Assembly (NCBI GenBank): GCA_012845835.1
Contig: JABAKD010000025.1
Location: forward strand, 4,295,819 to 4,359,818
Reading direction: 5' to 3'
Source of the DNA: Undaria pinnatifida
Lineage: Eukaryota; Sar; Phaeophyceae; Laminariales; Alariaceae
Length of the DNA: 64,000 nucleotides
The notes beneath the pieces are model-generated. The model was not told where the DNA came from. It worked only from the letters and a program-made list of their open reading frames with translations, and did not search any database. Below are positions 1 to 57,880 of this stretch, piece after piece. The position numbers and the translations under genes are program-made. The first letter of the stretch is position 1. The number at the start of each line of letters is the position of its first letter.

Positions 1-1668
1 GCCGGGGAAGGGGAGGCAACAAGAAACGTAACGTCGTGCAAGAGGAAAATTCTCCTCCGGAATATTCCACTCGCCACGCCAACTACTGTGTTAGAAAATC
101 TGCACCCCTAACCTTCATTCTTCCTGTGGTTGGTGAAAACCCGACGTGCTCCATCCCGGCTGGCGTAGTAGGGATGCCCGGGTCTATGGTCATACGGCTC
201 TGGCCATGCACAAACTGAGTACACTTCCCCACTCCTAACAAAAACACACCTCCAACATTGGGGCGCTCACTACGCTTCTTCCATACCTGGTAGTCTATAC
301 TACATAGAAACTGTTTGCTGATCCTATCCCCGTCCTGTTTCGCCGTCTGCGGTCACCATCTATCTCCTAGGATAGCGATCGTGTTCTCGCTACTCTCTAG
401 TCTACCAAACTCTTCCATGTCACATACGTCTAATATCTTCATCTCCTCCTCTAACGCATACCGTTCCTCCTTGTATAGTTCACATTCTCCTATTATGTGC
501 GTCCTACTCCCCATTGTTGCGCCACACACGGGCACATAGTTGTAGCCACGCCCTCCTCCTCCCGACTATTGGTATATCTCTTGTTTCTGGTAGATGCAGG
601 TCCCCTACACGAAAATCGCAGTTTCAGCTTTTTCGCGTAGTCCATTGGGCCGTGCAGATACGTTTTCATTCCAATATCTTCCCCCAACCCCCCGTATACC
701 TCTACGTGCTTCTCTTCTTTCACCTCTTTTGTTCTAGCGCTTGCCTTTCCCTTTCTTCCTTCCGTTCTTTCTTTTACTTCTGTCTTGTACCCGCCAAATT
801 TCCCTATAGACTGTGCCTCTTCTTGGTCTCCCCCTATATATTTCCGTGTTTTCTCGACTACGCTATTCCATCTTATATTCCAGCTCGCCCTTTTATTATT
901 TCCTCCCATACAAGCCCATCAACTCATGTATGGCTGGCAACCTCTTTTCTGGCATCTTCTTTACTCTGTGTTGCCATTTCAACATTCTCACGTCTCTCAA
1001 TATTTTACAAGTAGGTGCATTCCTAGTCCTGCTCTTAATACTGCATGCATTACTCATCGTACTTGACCATCCTGATATCTTTTCAGTTGCTGTCGTATGC
1101 ACTGTTTCCAGTTGTTCCACGAACTTCGCGTTCCCGTCCCATTATTCTCCTGCACACTCTAACTTTGGTGCAATCACATTCATCAGAATACATATCTTTA
1201 ATCCTAGTGTCAAGGTGCGGGTCTGTTAGGATCGCATCCATCTTACCTACTTGTGACTTACCCTTTTCTTGTTGCTTTCGCTATCTATGTGTGCATCTCA
1301 AGAGAAGTCCTATGAGATTTCTAAGCCAAGGAAATACACATAGACTACTATGGGTCTACGATCGGCAGTTAATCTTCTCCCCACTTCCATTTCAAATTTA
1401 CCGGATTCGCCTTATTATACTCGATACATACAACTACTACTGCTCATTTTTGTACGTTCGCTGTCACTCTCCATTTTCCCAGTGCACTCTAGTGTTTCTC
1501 TGTCTGTTTCTGCAATCCATCGGGCGTTTCTGATATCCCCGCGAAATCATCCGCAAACGTCAAGTCCCCGACATCGTATCTTCTCCCATCGTGACTCCTT
1601 GCTTTGTGCTGCTTCGACTACTATCCTGTCCTTGATGTGTACCGTTGAATAGATTGGGCGATAGTGCA
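1..1668 (-). pseudogene. LINE (non-LTR retrotransposon) reverse transcriptase relic, 3' part
   Basis: Several minus-strand frames in order match the C-terminal half of a jockey/RTE-like LINE polyprotein. GCALSPNLFN lies near 1670-1640, the RT catalytic motif FADDF at 1543-1557, an EQLETVHTTATEKI helix near 1120, MPEKRLPAI near 950, then a zinc-knuckle-like C..., TH, EC series with ELYKEER near 530-440, and a C-terminal YSVCAWPEPYDHRP segment near 215-170. The pieces are in at least three frames with stops, so the element is dead. The 5' end is replaced by a MITE at 1668. Other 3' fragments of the same family occur at 8130, 8636, 37905 and 39838. Confidence 0.65.
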
Positions 1669-1951
1669 CATCCCTCTATAGTGCGGTAGGAGTCGCAGTT
1701 ATTGGGGCTAAGTGTTTTTTCCTGGCCAATTGAGTTCCTCAAGCGTGGTACTATCGGTTAGTATGGTCATTTTACGGAGTACGCTTGTTTTTAGGACTAC
1801 CGCGGTAGCGCATGTGAATGTTGTTCGGGCTGCGCGAACGAATGCATGTCTTTTTTCGAAGTCACGTTTCCGGTGATGGTGAGATATTGATCTCCTCGCC
1901 GTAGGAGCCCAGAAAAAATTTAGAATCTTCTCCACTAGCGTGGGATGACTC
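1668..1951 (+). mobile_element. MITE family A copy (TIR with CCCTCTATAGTGCGGTAG)
   Basis: Nonautonomous element bounded by imperfect inverted ends (ATCCCTCTATAGTGCGGTAG at left, GCGTGGGATGACTC at right). It shares its interior with copies at 6086, 19469, 33638, 42553 and 45109: a GAGCTCCTCAAGCG block, a GCGCGAACGAATGC block and a TTAGAATCTTCTGC block. It sits at the broken 5' side of the LINE relic. No transposase is encoded. Confidence 0.55.
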
Positions 1952-2789
1952 CCCTGCACTATAAAACTAGTATAATTACCTCTAAAAAGGCCTTGACGGC
2001 CCAAAAAACTACGACACTCCGTCAACGGACATACTTAGTAGTATCATTGTAAGATTTGTGGTAACAACGTCAGCTGTGAATTCGACGAACTTGTAGGGTC
2101 GATACTCATATTTGGTGCAAGCTGCGTACTACACCGGTCGTTCGTTTTTGGCAAGCTTTTCATGGGTCAAAACGTAAAAATATAAGATGGAATTGTATTT
2201 CAATACCTATCATGCATGACTACGTTAGAAAACAGCAGTAGTAGGGTACCGGCTTGCTTTAAACATGTTTGTCCGCGATTCCCCATGTAGGCACTGACAC
2301 CCAGTCGGGCGCTCTGCTGGGTATGACGGGTTCCGGCGAGCCCGCTACACGCTGTTGTAGTCGCCCGTTGTGGTCGATCGTTGCATTACTGCGGGATCAA
2401 CTCTCTTCAGAGGATCTTGGCCTCCAAAAAGGTACCAGGTACCTCCCAACGTTGATTGCGCTTATTTCAGGATACTCGAGCGCTATGACGGTTGGGAATA
2501 ATAGGGAGTTTCAATTGTAGGTTGGCTTCATGGTTGAGGGAAGTGAGAGGCGAATAACCCCGCATGTGGTTCTTGCGGGGTTTTTTTCCCTTTCCGCACT
2601 CCACACCGGAGAATCGAAGGAACGATATATTACATGCGTGGTCAATGCGAATGTATTCCCGAGTCTCTGCGCCTCGGTCCAGCCTTACTGCGCAAGTCCT
2701 GTCAACGCTTCCGGGGATAAAAGAACACGTACGTTGGCCCCAAAATGGTATCTCGCACACCAAAGAAAAAAAAAAAAATCCTGCTAAGG

Positions 2790-2930
2790 AGTCTTACTAC
2801 GGTAGCCCCCCCAACTTTTTTTTTAACGAAATCGCGGGTTTTGATACCAGCTCCCGGCTGTATCTCCTTAAATATGGTGCCCCTTGCCACCCCGACGTCA
2901 TCGTTCGATAGTCCTTTGCAAACAAGAAAA
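2790..2930 (+). repeat. Dispersed repeat, inverted partner at 40445-40585
   Basis: A block with TACGGTAGCCCCCCCAAC and CACCCCGACGTCA reappears as its reverse complement at 40445-40585, including the T-run and the GGTGCC box. No coding content seen. Unclassified. Confidence 0.45.
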
Positions 2931-3089
2931 CATGTGAAGCTATTTTCTTTATAGCATTCTTCCTCGTGCCGAGCAGCCAGGAAACGTTCGTTGAAAAAAA
3001 TCACTGGTTTCGGGGGCGCGCTATCGTAGAATCAGTCTAATTTACAAAATTTTATCTCCACCCTTTTTCGTCGACCGCCGCAAAAAAAA

Positions 3090-3670
3090 ACTCTCTAAAG
3101 GACAAACATGGCGACTGAACAAGTCCGCGCGTGCAATAAGAATGACGTATGACAATCGACTGCCACAACACAAACCGAATTGTAACGGACAAGCGTGGTG
3201 ACTCAAAAGTCCGCGTGCAATAGGAAGACCATGTGACAATCAACCTCCACAGCACAAGCCCAACTCTCTACAGGACAAACCGGTGACTGACTGAAGAAGT
3301 CGGCATGTGCAATGTAGGAATTACATATGACAATCGACCGCCAAAACCAGAAGTCAACTCTCTGAAGGACAAACATGGTGACTGAGCAAGTCCGCGTGCT
3401 ATAGGAATGACATTTTGGCGATCGATCGCTACAGCACAAACCCAACTCTCGAAAGGACAAACATACTGACTGAGCAAGTCGGCATGCAATGTAGGGATGA
3501 TATACGACAATCGACGGCCAAAACCAAACGTCAACTCTCTAAAGGACAAACATGGTGAGTGAACAAGTCCGTGCGCCATATGAATGACATTTTGGCAATC
3601 GACCGCCACAGCACAAACCCAACTCTCCAAAGAACAAACATACTGACTGAACAAATCGACGCACAATAGT
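3090..3670. repeat. 88-bp tandem repeat array, about 7 units
   Basis: The landmark AGGACAAACATGGTGACTGA recurs at about 3098, 3187, 3272, 3366, 3454, 3542 and 3630, a period near 88 bp with point differences. The overlapping minus-strand open frames reflect the repeats, not a gene. Confidence 0.8.
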
Positions 3671-3805
3671 AACGCGATCCCCCACAAGGTGCCAATTTTG
3701 AAAGGCACAGGTTTCTTGCCGCTCTCGCCCTCTTGTCGCGATAATGCGCGTAACCACCAGTTATGTCAATTTTTTTGCACCGAACTCTCAAAATCGATAC
3801 AATCA

Positions 3806-4065
3806 TAACGAACATAAAAAATGTCAGGAATCGTGACAAAACAAAAAAAGTGAAAATTTCGCGAATCGTGATATTCGTCAGGAATCCGGACTATCTATGA
3901 ATCGTTTTGGCATTTTCAATTAAAAAAAATTGATTTCAGGATTCCTTTAAAATAAAAGAAACGTGACATTTTTTTTTCGTAAACGTGACATTTCAGTATT
4001 TCAAAACGACAGGAATTGTGACGTAGTGTCAGGATTCGTGTTTTTTGTCGTTCGTCGAGTTAGGA
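3806..4065 (+). repeat. Dispersed repeat rich in CAGGAATCGTGAC
   Basis: An AT-rich block with repeated CAGGAATCGTGACAAAA-like words and a terminal TTCGTCAG/TCGTCGAG box. A second diverged copy lies at 18092-18345 in the same orientation. No open frame of note. Confidence 0.45.
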
Positions 4066-4774
4066 ACGACCCTAACCCAGAGGGAAGGGCACTCACTGCA
4101 AAGTTACGCACACTGGCAAAAACACATAGTCCATTTTTTGGACCCATGGTCGAAGTCATGTATGTGTAGACGAGCCAGCTGTAACAAAAAAAAAGCTGAG
4201 GCTGACTTCAAATAAATGCCTTCAAAACAACACACTCGGTTTCTACGCAAAACCAGAAGCCCCGCTACAAAGCTGGCAACACTCTATTCAAGTACTTGCT
4301 ATGTCTTCGGAATCACCGTGGGGTATGCGTAAACATACACACGTGCCAAAAAATAGTCCACGATGAGTCGGTCTGGCCAACGCACATGCTACGGTATGAT
4401 AGGGATGCACCCAATTGATCTGAGCTTGGTCATTCGAGGAGCCCTATAGCCCACCCCCCCCAAAAGCGGTATGATGTCCATATATATAGCAGAATGGGCG
4501 CTTGCTACGACTACAGGTGGCACTGTTTGGCTGAAACCTTCTTAAACCACAATCGTCGGAAATTTTCTACGTTTTAGGTTTTGGCAATAACTTTCGTTGG
4601 ATATCTATGTAGGCCATAGCATGTGGAATGTTTCGTCGGGTTGCACTTGCGGTTTCCTCAAAAATCGTTTGTTGGCGGGGGATGTATAGAGCCCTTCGAG
4701 TGAATAAAAAGCACCCAGAAAAATATATATATACGGTGCACCTATATCGTAGCGTGCTTCCACGTGTCGCCCCT

Positions 4775-5005
4775 TGTCGCTCACTTCCTGCGTCTCAAAA
4801 GCGTGATGTTCTGTGTTGTGTTTTTTTTTTTTTCCCGTCCCAAGCAGGGTTCTTAAGGTTAATACCCTCGCCCCCCCTACGTCCCCCTTGTCGCTCACTT
4901 CCTGCGTCTCAAAAGCGTGATGTTCTGTGTTGCGTTTTTTTTTCTCTCCCCGCCCCAAGCAGGGTTGTTAAGGTTGAGATAGATACCCTCGCCCCCCTTA
5001 CGTAC
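4775..5005. repeat. Tandem duplication, unit about 115 bp
   Basis: Two adjacent near-identical units, each with CTCACTTCCTGCGTCTCAAA, a T-run and CCCAAGCAGGGTT. They lie within degraded MITE family B sequence (end motif TATATCGTAGCGTGC at 4745-4760). The open frames here arise from the duplication. Confidence 0.7.
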
Positions 5006-5402
5006 TTCTTTTTAACACAACAAAGAATGACATTCGAAGCGGGCTAGGATCGAGGTAGCGGCAGTTTTCGTCTCAAAAATGGTTTCGGAATGGTGAGGCC
5101 CCTTAACCCAAAAAACGTCGGAAATACGCCCCATTTATTTTTGCATACGTTTTATTGTATACTTCGAAGTATATACCTAGGCCGATGGATTTTTCTATCC
5201 GGTTCGTAGCAGTTTTTTTGTTTTCTTCTCAAAATCAGTTTTCGGAAGAGGTCTTCTTAAGCGCCCAGATTGAGGGGTAGTATTAGAAAAAAAAAAAGTG
5301 GTGCACCTCGACCGTGGCACGCGTCGGATTATTGAACCTGCTTCCACAAGTAATATAGTGCGCCGTCTCCTATCCTGTCGTGTCTGTCGTCAACAAATGG
5401 AA

Positions 5403-5520
5403 AACAATGCCGGGGATTGCGTGACCAGCCCAATATAATCCACCACCATCAACTCGACGCAAAAAATGTCGCGTTAGTCCACGACGAGGGACGGGTGCGA
5501 CGCAAGGTTCCATCATCCTC
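5403..5520 (-). repeat. Decayed copy of the terminal TPR exon's 3' end
   Basis: About 110 bp closely resembles 5683-5800, the last part of the terminal exon. Shared blocks include GCCGGGGA, CCACCACCA and GTTCCATCATCCTC, offset by 280 bp. Substitutions and indels break the reading frame. It lies just beyond the stop codon side of the gene. Confidence 0.65.
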
Positions 5521-5669
5521 TCCCCCTCAAAAAGGAAGCGTTGTTCTTTTTACGCCACAACGACATGGATTCAATTATTTCACTCTGATACTACTGTAGC
5601 GTGGACTGATTATTTCCGTCTTGAGGCACACGACAATAATCCGGTCTTCGTATAGAAAATATCAGGTGG

Positions 5670-51310
<45,641 letters not shown>

Positions 51311-51426
51311 TGCGACGACCTTCTTCGGCACACCACGGCAAGGATCCTAACACTGGTGGCGTGGTTTACCAGGAATGTGGACACCCCGGTATCGTATAGA
51401 CTATAGCACTACCGACACTCACTCAC

Positions 51427-51708
51427 AGCGATGACTCGCTTGCTCGTGCTTGTGCGCGAACGGTTCGCCTTGGATGTGGGCACTCTCTTGTTCTGCGTCG
51501 TTGGTTGATACCATACACACACGCGTCGCTGCAGACAGCCATGACAGTGCACGCATTGCTCGTTGCTGCTCGCGGATCTTGCGGGGAGTCTACGAATTTC
51601 GAAAAAATGCAGCGTCTCCGCTTTCCGTGCGGGCCGTATGTTCGTACGGCGCCCAAAACCGATAACAACTGAAACGTCGGATGTCCTCGAAACGCAACCG
51701 CAAGACAC
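51427..51708 (-). other. Possible upstream (5') exon of the TPR gene
   Basis: A minus-strand open stretch ends at a strong donor-like ATCGCT followed by GTGAGTGAG at 51426-51418, about 80 bp before a GTTAG acceptor candidate at 51347. If spliced it joins in phase 0 to the exon read from 51346. There is no ATG in its frame and no recognisable domain, so it is more likely 5' untranslated. The splice motifs are visible; the exon call is inference. Confidence 0.25.
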
Positions 51709-51709
51709 T

Positions 51710-53200
51710 CGATCAACCTAACGAATCTTTCCACTCTCCTGCCGAACAAAAATCGTTCTGTTGTTGCTGTGACGCTGCTGTTCAGTTAGTTAGTAACTCT
51801 GCACGAGCTGGTAGAAGAGTACTACTACTGTAGTATTATCAGACCTAATAGTTATAGCCTATACCGTGGGAGTGTCACCCGCTCATCCATACGCTTCGCA
51901 AGGAAAACACGTGGAACGCTCGCGGGGCCGGCGTGCTGCACAGCTTACAAATAAATCATATCGACCAAAAATCGCCCGAAGTCACAAAGCAGTAGTACAA
52001 GTACAGAGCAAAGTAGGGTGAAGCATTTCGTCTCTCGTTTCGTCGTCGCTCGTCCTTCCTCGTGCCTCATCCCTCGTGCTTCACCCGTAATTTCGTCGCC
52101 GCTCCAGTTAGTTGTTGTTACCGTCCACCTCACAAGCAGCCTCTCGTAGTTTGTGACCGCGGAGCGTGTATCTCTCTCGCCTATCTAGGATAGAAATAAC
52201 CGGCACGGACACTGGGTGTGCTGAATGTCGACAGACAGAAGAAAGAGAATGCTGGATAATATGCACGCTGGATGACGGTGGGTACAAAGAGCGGTTGCAA
52301 AAAACGTACCTAACACGCAGGCTCCTATATCATGCGCATCACTGCAGTGGAAGGATCCTGTCTCGCGGGGGACGGGGCTTCATTGTTTGAAGCCGTCCTC
52401 TGGTCGTCATGTAACATGCGATGCTCGTAACACTGCTGCAGCTTGTATGCGCTGCGTGTTTTCGCTGGCTGCGCTCTGGCTCTACGAAGTCGTAGAGGTG
52501 TGGCCCGTACCGATGATTGGCGCATACAAATCATACAACAACAGTAACTGCTCAATGTGAAAGAGTCGTGGTGCCGGTTAGGTGTGAGGGAAGGGACGCG
52601 GGGGTATCAGCATAGCTTGGAGACAACACCGGTTCTTCTTTGCAGATTTCTTATTATTGGCGTTGAGCTATTTAGAAGCTCGAGGAGACAGGAAAGGAGG
52701 AGTGAGAGCATGGGGGCGGGGTGAGGCTCACAGAGTTCGCTTCCCCCCAGCATTGCTGCTGTGCTCTCTTCTGGACCTTTACCTATGGAACGTACAAGGA
52801 ACGTTCTCCTAGTAGATCCTATGAGCGATTAACCCCTTTGGAACCCCAAATCCCTCCCCATACTAAGTCCAAGTAATTTTGTCTCCCAAAAGGGTTTCCA
52901 GTTGTAAAGGCGTTAATGCGCTTACAGCTATCTATCCTGTCCAGAGGAGGAACGTTCCATTACCGCTCGAGAACGCTCTTGTGGTATAAACTAGCTTGAT
53001 TCTACGGGTTATATTCTCCACTCAGAATATTCCGTTTAAGAGAAGCTTCTTGTGGCCAATAGACCATGACTCTGCCGGCTATCTTACCGAATCTATTGCC
53101 AGCCATACTGACACTCTCTTACATCAACCTACCTGCGCTCTTTTCTCACGAGCGACTTGACGATACTGTATTATTGTAGTCTATACTTATTTTATACTCC
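51710..53200. other. Region upstream of the TPR gene; no gene recognised
   Basis: Short CTACTACTGTAGTATTATC-like words, a CGTCGTCGCTCGTCC-rich segment (52025-52090) and scattered open frames under 80 codons without domains. It could hold the TPR gene promoter; no motif is strong enough to call. Confidence 0.3.
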
Positions 53201-53206
53201 GGAGTA

Positions 53207-53495
53207 ACTAATTTTCAAGGACGTCAGCCGTGAGTTTGACGAATTTCAGGCCAATACTCATCTTTGCAAGCTGCGTTGTTGGTACTCGTAATATACTATA
53301 TGAGTGAGCTTTTATTGGGAGGTGTCTTATTTTTAGTCCACTATAATGGTAAGTATTGGTATTTATTTATACTTTTTTAGGTGGGGAATTTTGAGCTAGG
53401 TAAAACATCCCATCTATTTTATACATTTATTTATTACTGTAGTTTCCACTATACTGCTTTATCGTATGTTGTATGGTAGGCGGTTTATTTTGTTT
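53207..53495 (+). mobile_element. AT-rich repeat family E copy
   Basis: Clear inverted partner of 28990-29275. A third, diverged copy follows at 53698-53960 (GACGAATTTTGAATCTGC, AGGTGGGGAATTTTGAAGTA, TTTCCACTATATTGCTCTAC). Confidence 0.6.
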
Positions 53496-53619
53496 TTCTC
53501 CCCCCGGGCTTTAATATCGGGAAGAGTACGAATACAGAATAATATTAGTTATCTATATGTTGCTCTTAATACAGCATTCAAGAATTAAAGTCATGTACTC
53601 CCACCCCCAAAAGGATTAA

Positions 53620-54592
53620 AAACTCTGTGCGACACGAACCCACGGTTCCAAATTGATACGCCGTTACTCTAATATTTAAATGCATGTATACATTTTCAGG
53701 ACATCAAGTAAGTGTAAGTTCGACGAATTTTGAATCTGCTTGCTGATACTTGTACTTACTATGCTATGTGGGTGAAATGTTTTTGGGAGGGGTTCTTTTC
53801 TTTTATAAACAAATGTTTTTCTCCACCACATTGATTGGTGTTAGTATTTTTACTTTAGGTGGGGAATTTTGAAGTAATCTATCATGTCTATTTTATAAAT
53901 TTATTTATGTAATTTCCACTATATTGCTCTACCATGTGTGTGGTGGATGGTTTACGGATGGATGGCTTGGTCATGGTTGTTGGTACTTGACTTGTGGTCC
54001 AGTGCGTAGGTAAGATTTTTCCGCCTGGGGGTGGTTTTATATTATTATTATTTAGTTTATTTTTCACTATAATGGCGGTTTATATCGGGAGTATGAAGAC
54101 CGTAGTAGTGATCTGTTAAATATCATGTAAAAGTTTAACCTTAAAAGTTGTAAATTAGATAAAATAAAGTCAGATAAATAAAATTATTAAACAAAATTAA
54201 TTATACTATCACCACAACATTTTTCATGTAAAAGTCCCACCCTAAAAGACGGAAATCGGTGAGCCACGAACCCGCGGTTTAAAATTAATACGTTATCATC
54301 ACCCTAACATAAAAAATTCCACCCTTGAAAAACAAAACAGGAGTCGGTGAGCATAAAGTAATACGCTGTCATCCTAATATAAATAAAAAAAATCCAATCG
54401 CCCTCCCCCCCCCAAAAAAAAAAAAAAAAACAACCGGAGTCAGTGAGCCTCGAACCCACGGCTCTAAATTGATACGTTGTCTCTAATATGAAGAAAAAAA
54501 AAAAAAACGGAGACCGGCGCGGGTCGAACGCACGATTCCAGAGTAATAAGCTGGCAAACTAACGCATTGACCACAGCTACCACGTATTCGTT
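53620..54592 (-). repeat. Cluster of tRNA 3'-half-like fragments
   Basis: On the minus strand, GTGGGTTCG and similar B boxes lie near 53636, 54258, 54440 and 54515, each preceded by TAGAG/TTGGAAC-like arms. The last (54505-54592) also has an A-box-like TGGTAGCTGTGGTCAATGCG and a paired T stem, but no closing acceptor stem. Probably decayed SINE heads. Confidence 0.4.
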
Positions 54593-54599
54593 TCTGTAA

Positions 54600-56230
54600 A
54601 TTATGTTTTTATAAATGAGCTTTTGTTCACAACAGTAGTAGTAGCTGATCGTACTGAATATTAATCTTTATATGGTACCATTTATATTACTGGGTCACAT
54701 CATGCAAAAGTTGCGAAGTTGTTCCCCCGCATGGAGAATAAATTTTATCACCTGATAATTACACTGGCTACTTGTACTAGGTTACTGACGTCATATATAT
54801 GAAGAATCGATGAACTGGAAGTACACCTCGTACTCATCATGGCAAATCGACGAGTTGTGTGAGCATGGATTGCAAGCTGATGAATTTTGAGCATGACTAC
54901 TGAGCACCACCGGCAAGTTATGGTATACTCATGGTACTTCCCTTGTATAGGCAGTGTACAGCAGCCGTGTATATCCAGTCCGTCCCATCCTTCCTGACTT
55001 GTTATGGTCGCTCCAATATGAGTGCTTGTATCCCGTCCATGACATGTCATCCTCGTTTTTCTTGGACCGCACTTCTTTTCAGTTCTACTCACTCATATAC
55101 TAAACTCCATCATCACCAAATGTGCACCTGTATGTTTGCCGCAGATGAAGGAAGTCTTTCAGTTTTTCAGCACATGGACAGCTTAGCAATGCACTTGAAC
55201 ATGTCCCTAAGGTTCCCTGGTTCCCCTCAGTCACTACCGGACGGTACTGTAGCACAAAAGACTGAGCTCAAAGCCTTGATTCCGCACACAACGAAGGTTG
55301 AAGCAAGGAACCAATACCGACTGAATGTACAAGTGCATTGCTAATTTTTGTGTAGCTGTTTTTCCATGATCTTGATTGAAGTTCCTGTGTGCGAAACGGA
55401 AATACAAAATTATTAGTTAATTCGTTTCACGGCTATATTTCGTGGGTACGTACTAGACAATAAGAGGCAAATAATTTGGGACAACAGTACAATCTTGAGG
55501 TTGGTTCTGTTGGGAAATAAATAAGATAGAGTTTCATCTTAGATATTGGGAAGTCATCATTTCGTATCTCTTAACCAAATGGTGAGGGACATTCGGGTTT
55601 TCAATGTTCCCCCTCACAATCAATTCAGGTAGTATGCACTAATATCCTCAGGAATATTGGTGTATAACACCTTCCTTGATTGTGCTATGCGTTACAAATA
55701 GGAGATAATTTTTTGAAGTTTGGTGTATGATGTATTCCATCAGTGGATAATGGATGCATTTATTTAAGCTCCTGTACTTTAACAATCGTTCAATCTCATT
55801 TGTTTTATTAACTTCAATAATCCTTCAACCTTAAATAAATCTACATTTTTTTAGATAATAAAAAATAAAATAAAATGAAATAAAATAAGGACCATAATAT
55901 GATCAACATATGTAACCACAACAACAACCAACCACAGCAGTAACAGCAATCACACCAATAATAACAACAATAACAATAGCAATAGGTACAAAACAGCAAC
56001 AATAGTAACGACAATCACGACTATACTATCACCAATGAAACCAGAAATACTACAACAATGATGACAAAACAGTCACCATAACAATAACAGCAATAATAAT
56101 TGCAACAACCAAGCAATAATTAAGCCCTTTGTGTCAACAAATCATATTGCCACCATTGACCGCATCAATATTCTAAATACAGTAGTTTCTAAACTTCTCT
56201 GTCTCCTATCCAGTCTTCTATCCAGCCCCC
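54600..56230. other. AT-rich stretch without a recognised gene
   Basis: An open frame of 137 codons (54931-55344) includes SVFQHMDSLAMHLNMSLRFP but no known domain. 55905-56130 is an imperfect CAA/ATAA-rich tract. Nothing else seen. Confidence 0.35.
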
Positions 56231-56233
56231 TCA

Positions 56234-57193
56234 TCATACGTGGTCTATGTGATTCAAGATCTCCTTTTCCACTCTAAACCAATACTTATCACGAACTGTC
56301 GGGTTTTTTACTCCCTTTATAGTTCTTGTGATAGGTGATCTCTCGAAGAAGGAACTTTTAAAGTTGTGCAATTTATTCCTCAACTTCACTCTATTATACC
56401 TATTACTAATCATATCCTTCATTAGTTCTGCTGCTGCGTTTTGGAAAAATTCATTTTCTGAACACCTAATAATTGCAAATCTACATAATATATTAACTGG
56501 CAATGGAGGGTGGCATACATACTTACAACTATTAGACAATCTAGTTTCTATATGAGGATATTTTCGGGAATCCTCCAACGTTCCCATGTGGTCTCGTTTA
56601 TCATACCTTTTGATTTGCGAAACACCAGGCGTACTTTGTAAAATCTCCATATATCCAGGAAGTGTACTGAGCTATGTGCTTGTTCCTTGACAAAAGATAC
56701 AGGGTTTGCTATTTCTTCTCCGTCAACATCTTCAACATACACCGGGTATATTCCACCATATATGTTCCCGTCTTGTTCAACAATTTCTTCAAACTTTGGA
56801 CCATTGCTCTGTGATCCTAATGAAACTGTAACAATATCGTCAATAAACCTTTTCGTACTGCTTGCAAACTGTTCTATGAATGTACAGTATACTGTACTAT
56901 AAATCCGGTCGCCCCGGTGGCGTATCAGGTTATCATCGAGCCTGGTATAGGTCAGTTTCGTGAGTTCGAGCCCCGCCGAGTGCATACTCGTATAAATTCG
57001 TTGGGACTTTTTCTTGTGGACAAATTGACTTGCGGAAAGCGCGAGAGCGTGAGTTAGCAACACTCGATGAACAATCGACGAGCAGTGGGATTGCTGAACC
57101 CTATGCGCGATAAAAATTTAAGGCAAGAACCGGGGAGGAGAAGGGATGACACCTGTGACCACGGCTTGTCCAGAAGCTGGAAAGTGAAAGTGT

Positions 57194-57229
<36 letters not shown>

Positions 57230-57880
57230 GGATACAGGGGTTCATTACCATTATTCTTCGCATGTTCAAATTCATCTATCATAACTTTTAAGAGTATGAA
57301 CTCATGAAAAAACGCAAAATCGTTCGCTAAATCAGGTCCAGGAGAAGTTCCCATATGAATATCCCGGACGATTGTTTACATATATTTCTTCCAAAATGTA
57401 CCAAACCTTCAATTAGAACAAATTTTATCCATTCACATAATTTATCTCTTCCTAAATAAAATTTCCGTTTAATTTCAGGATCTTCAGATGCTTCAACTGG
57501 AGGGTGTTCAGACCAATGTACTTCATTTACTTTAGCTGTCACCTCATCATTTTTGTACCCGAATTGCACGTATAAGGATTTATATCCATAAGTTACTTGT
57601 TGATACGTGAATACCAGTTCCAAAAGTTCTTTCATAACTCTTTTCAAGCACGAAACTGGGATGTTAGGGTACATTGCTACAAAACCAAACGTTTCTAACT
57701 GGTGAGGTAATTTATTTTCACCAATCGGGGTAACTGAAGCTGCCTTTTTATCCATGTCACGCATAAGTTCAACAATGCCATTTCCTCTAGAGGTAATCCA
57801 ACATTCCTTCGCTACAATACCAATACGTAGGCATTCCTCGCGCCATACTGCGTGTAGTACAGGCCTAATGCCTACTAGAA
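56234..57880 (-). pseudogene. Reverse transcriptase relic (Penelope-like type), SINE-interrupted
   Basis: Minus-strand frames give in order LETFGFVAMYPNIPVS (RT motif of the SLYTNIP type), MGTSPGPDLANDFAFFHEFI (MGTxxAPxxAN-type motif) and KRFIDDIVTV, the catalytic IDD near 56833-56850. C-terminal segments follow (LDIWRFYKVRLVFRKSKG, PHIETRLSNSCKYVCHPPLP). A frameshift near 57330 and a SINE at 56905-57226 break the frame between the last two RT motifs. Motif spacing resembles Penelope-like or related elements; no GIY-YIG domain is visible. Confidence 0.6.
56905..57226 (+). mobile_element. tRNA-derived SINE with poly-A tail
   Basis: The head has A box TGGCGTATCAGG (56918-56929) and B box GAGTTCGAGCC (56962-56972) at tRNA-like spacing. 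A body of about 210 bp and a run of 31 A (57196-57226) follow. It splits the RT coding sequence exactly: NEPLYPY ends on one side and IYSTVYCTF resumes on the other. The long clean A-run suggests a fairly recent insertion. Target duplication is not clear. A decayed body copy is at 6955-7115. Confidence 0.7.
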
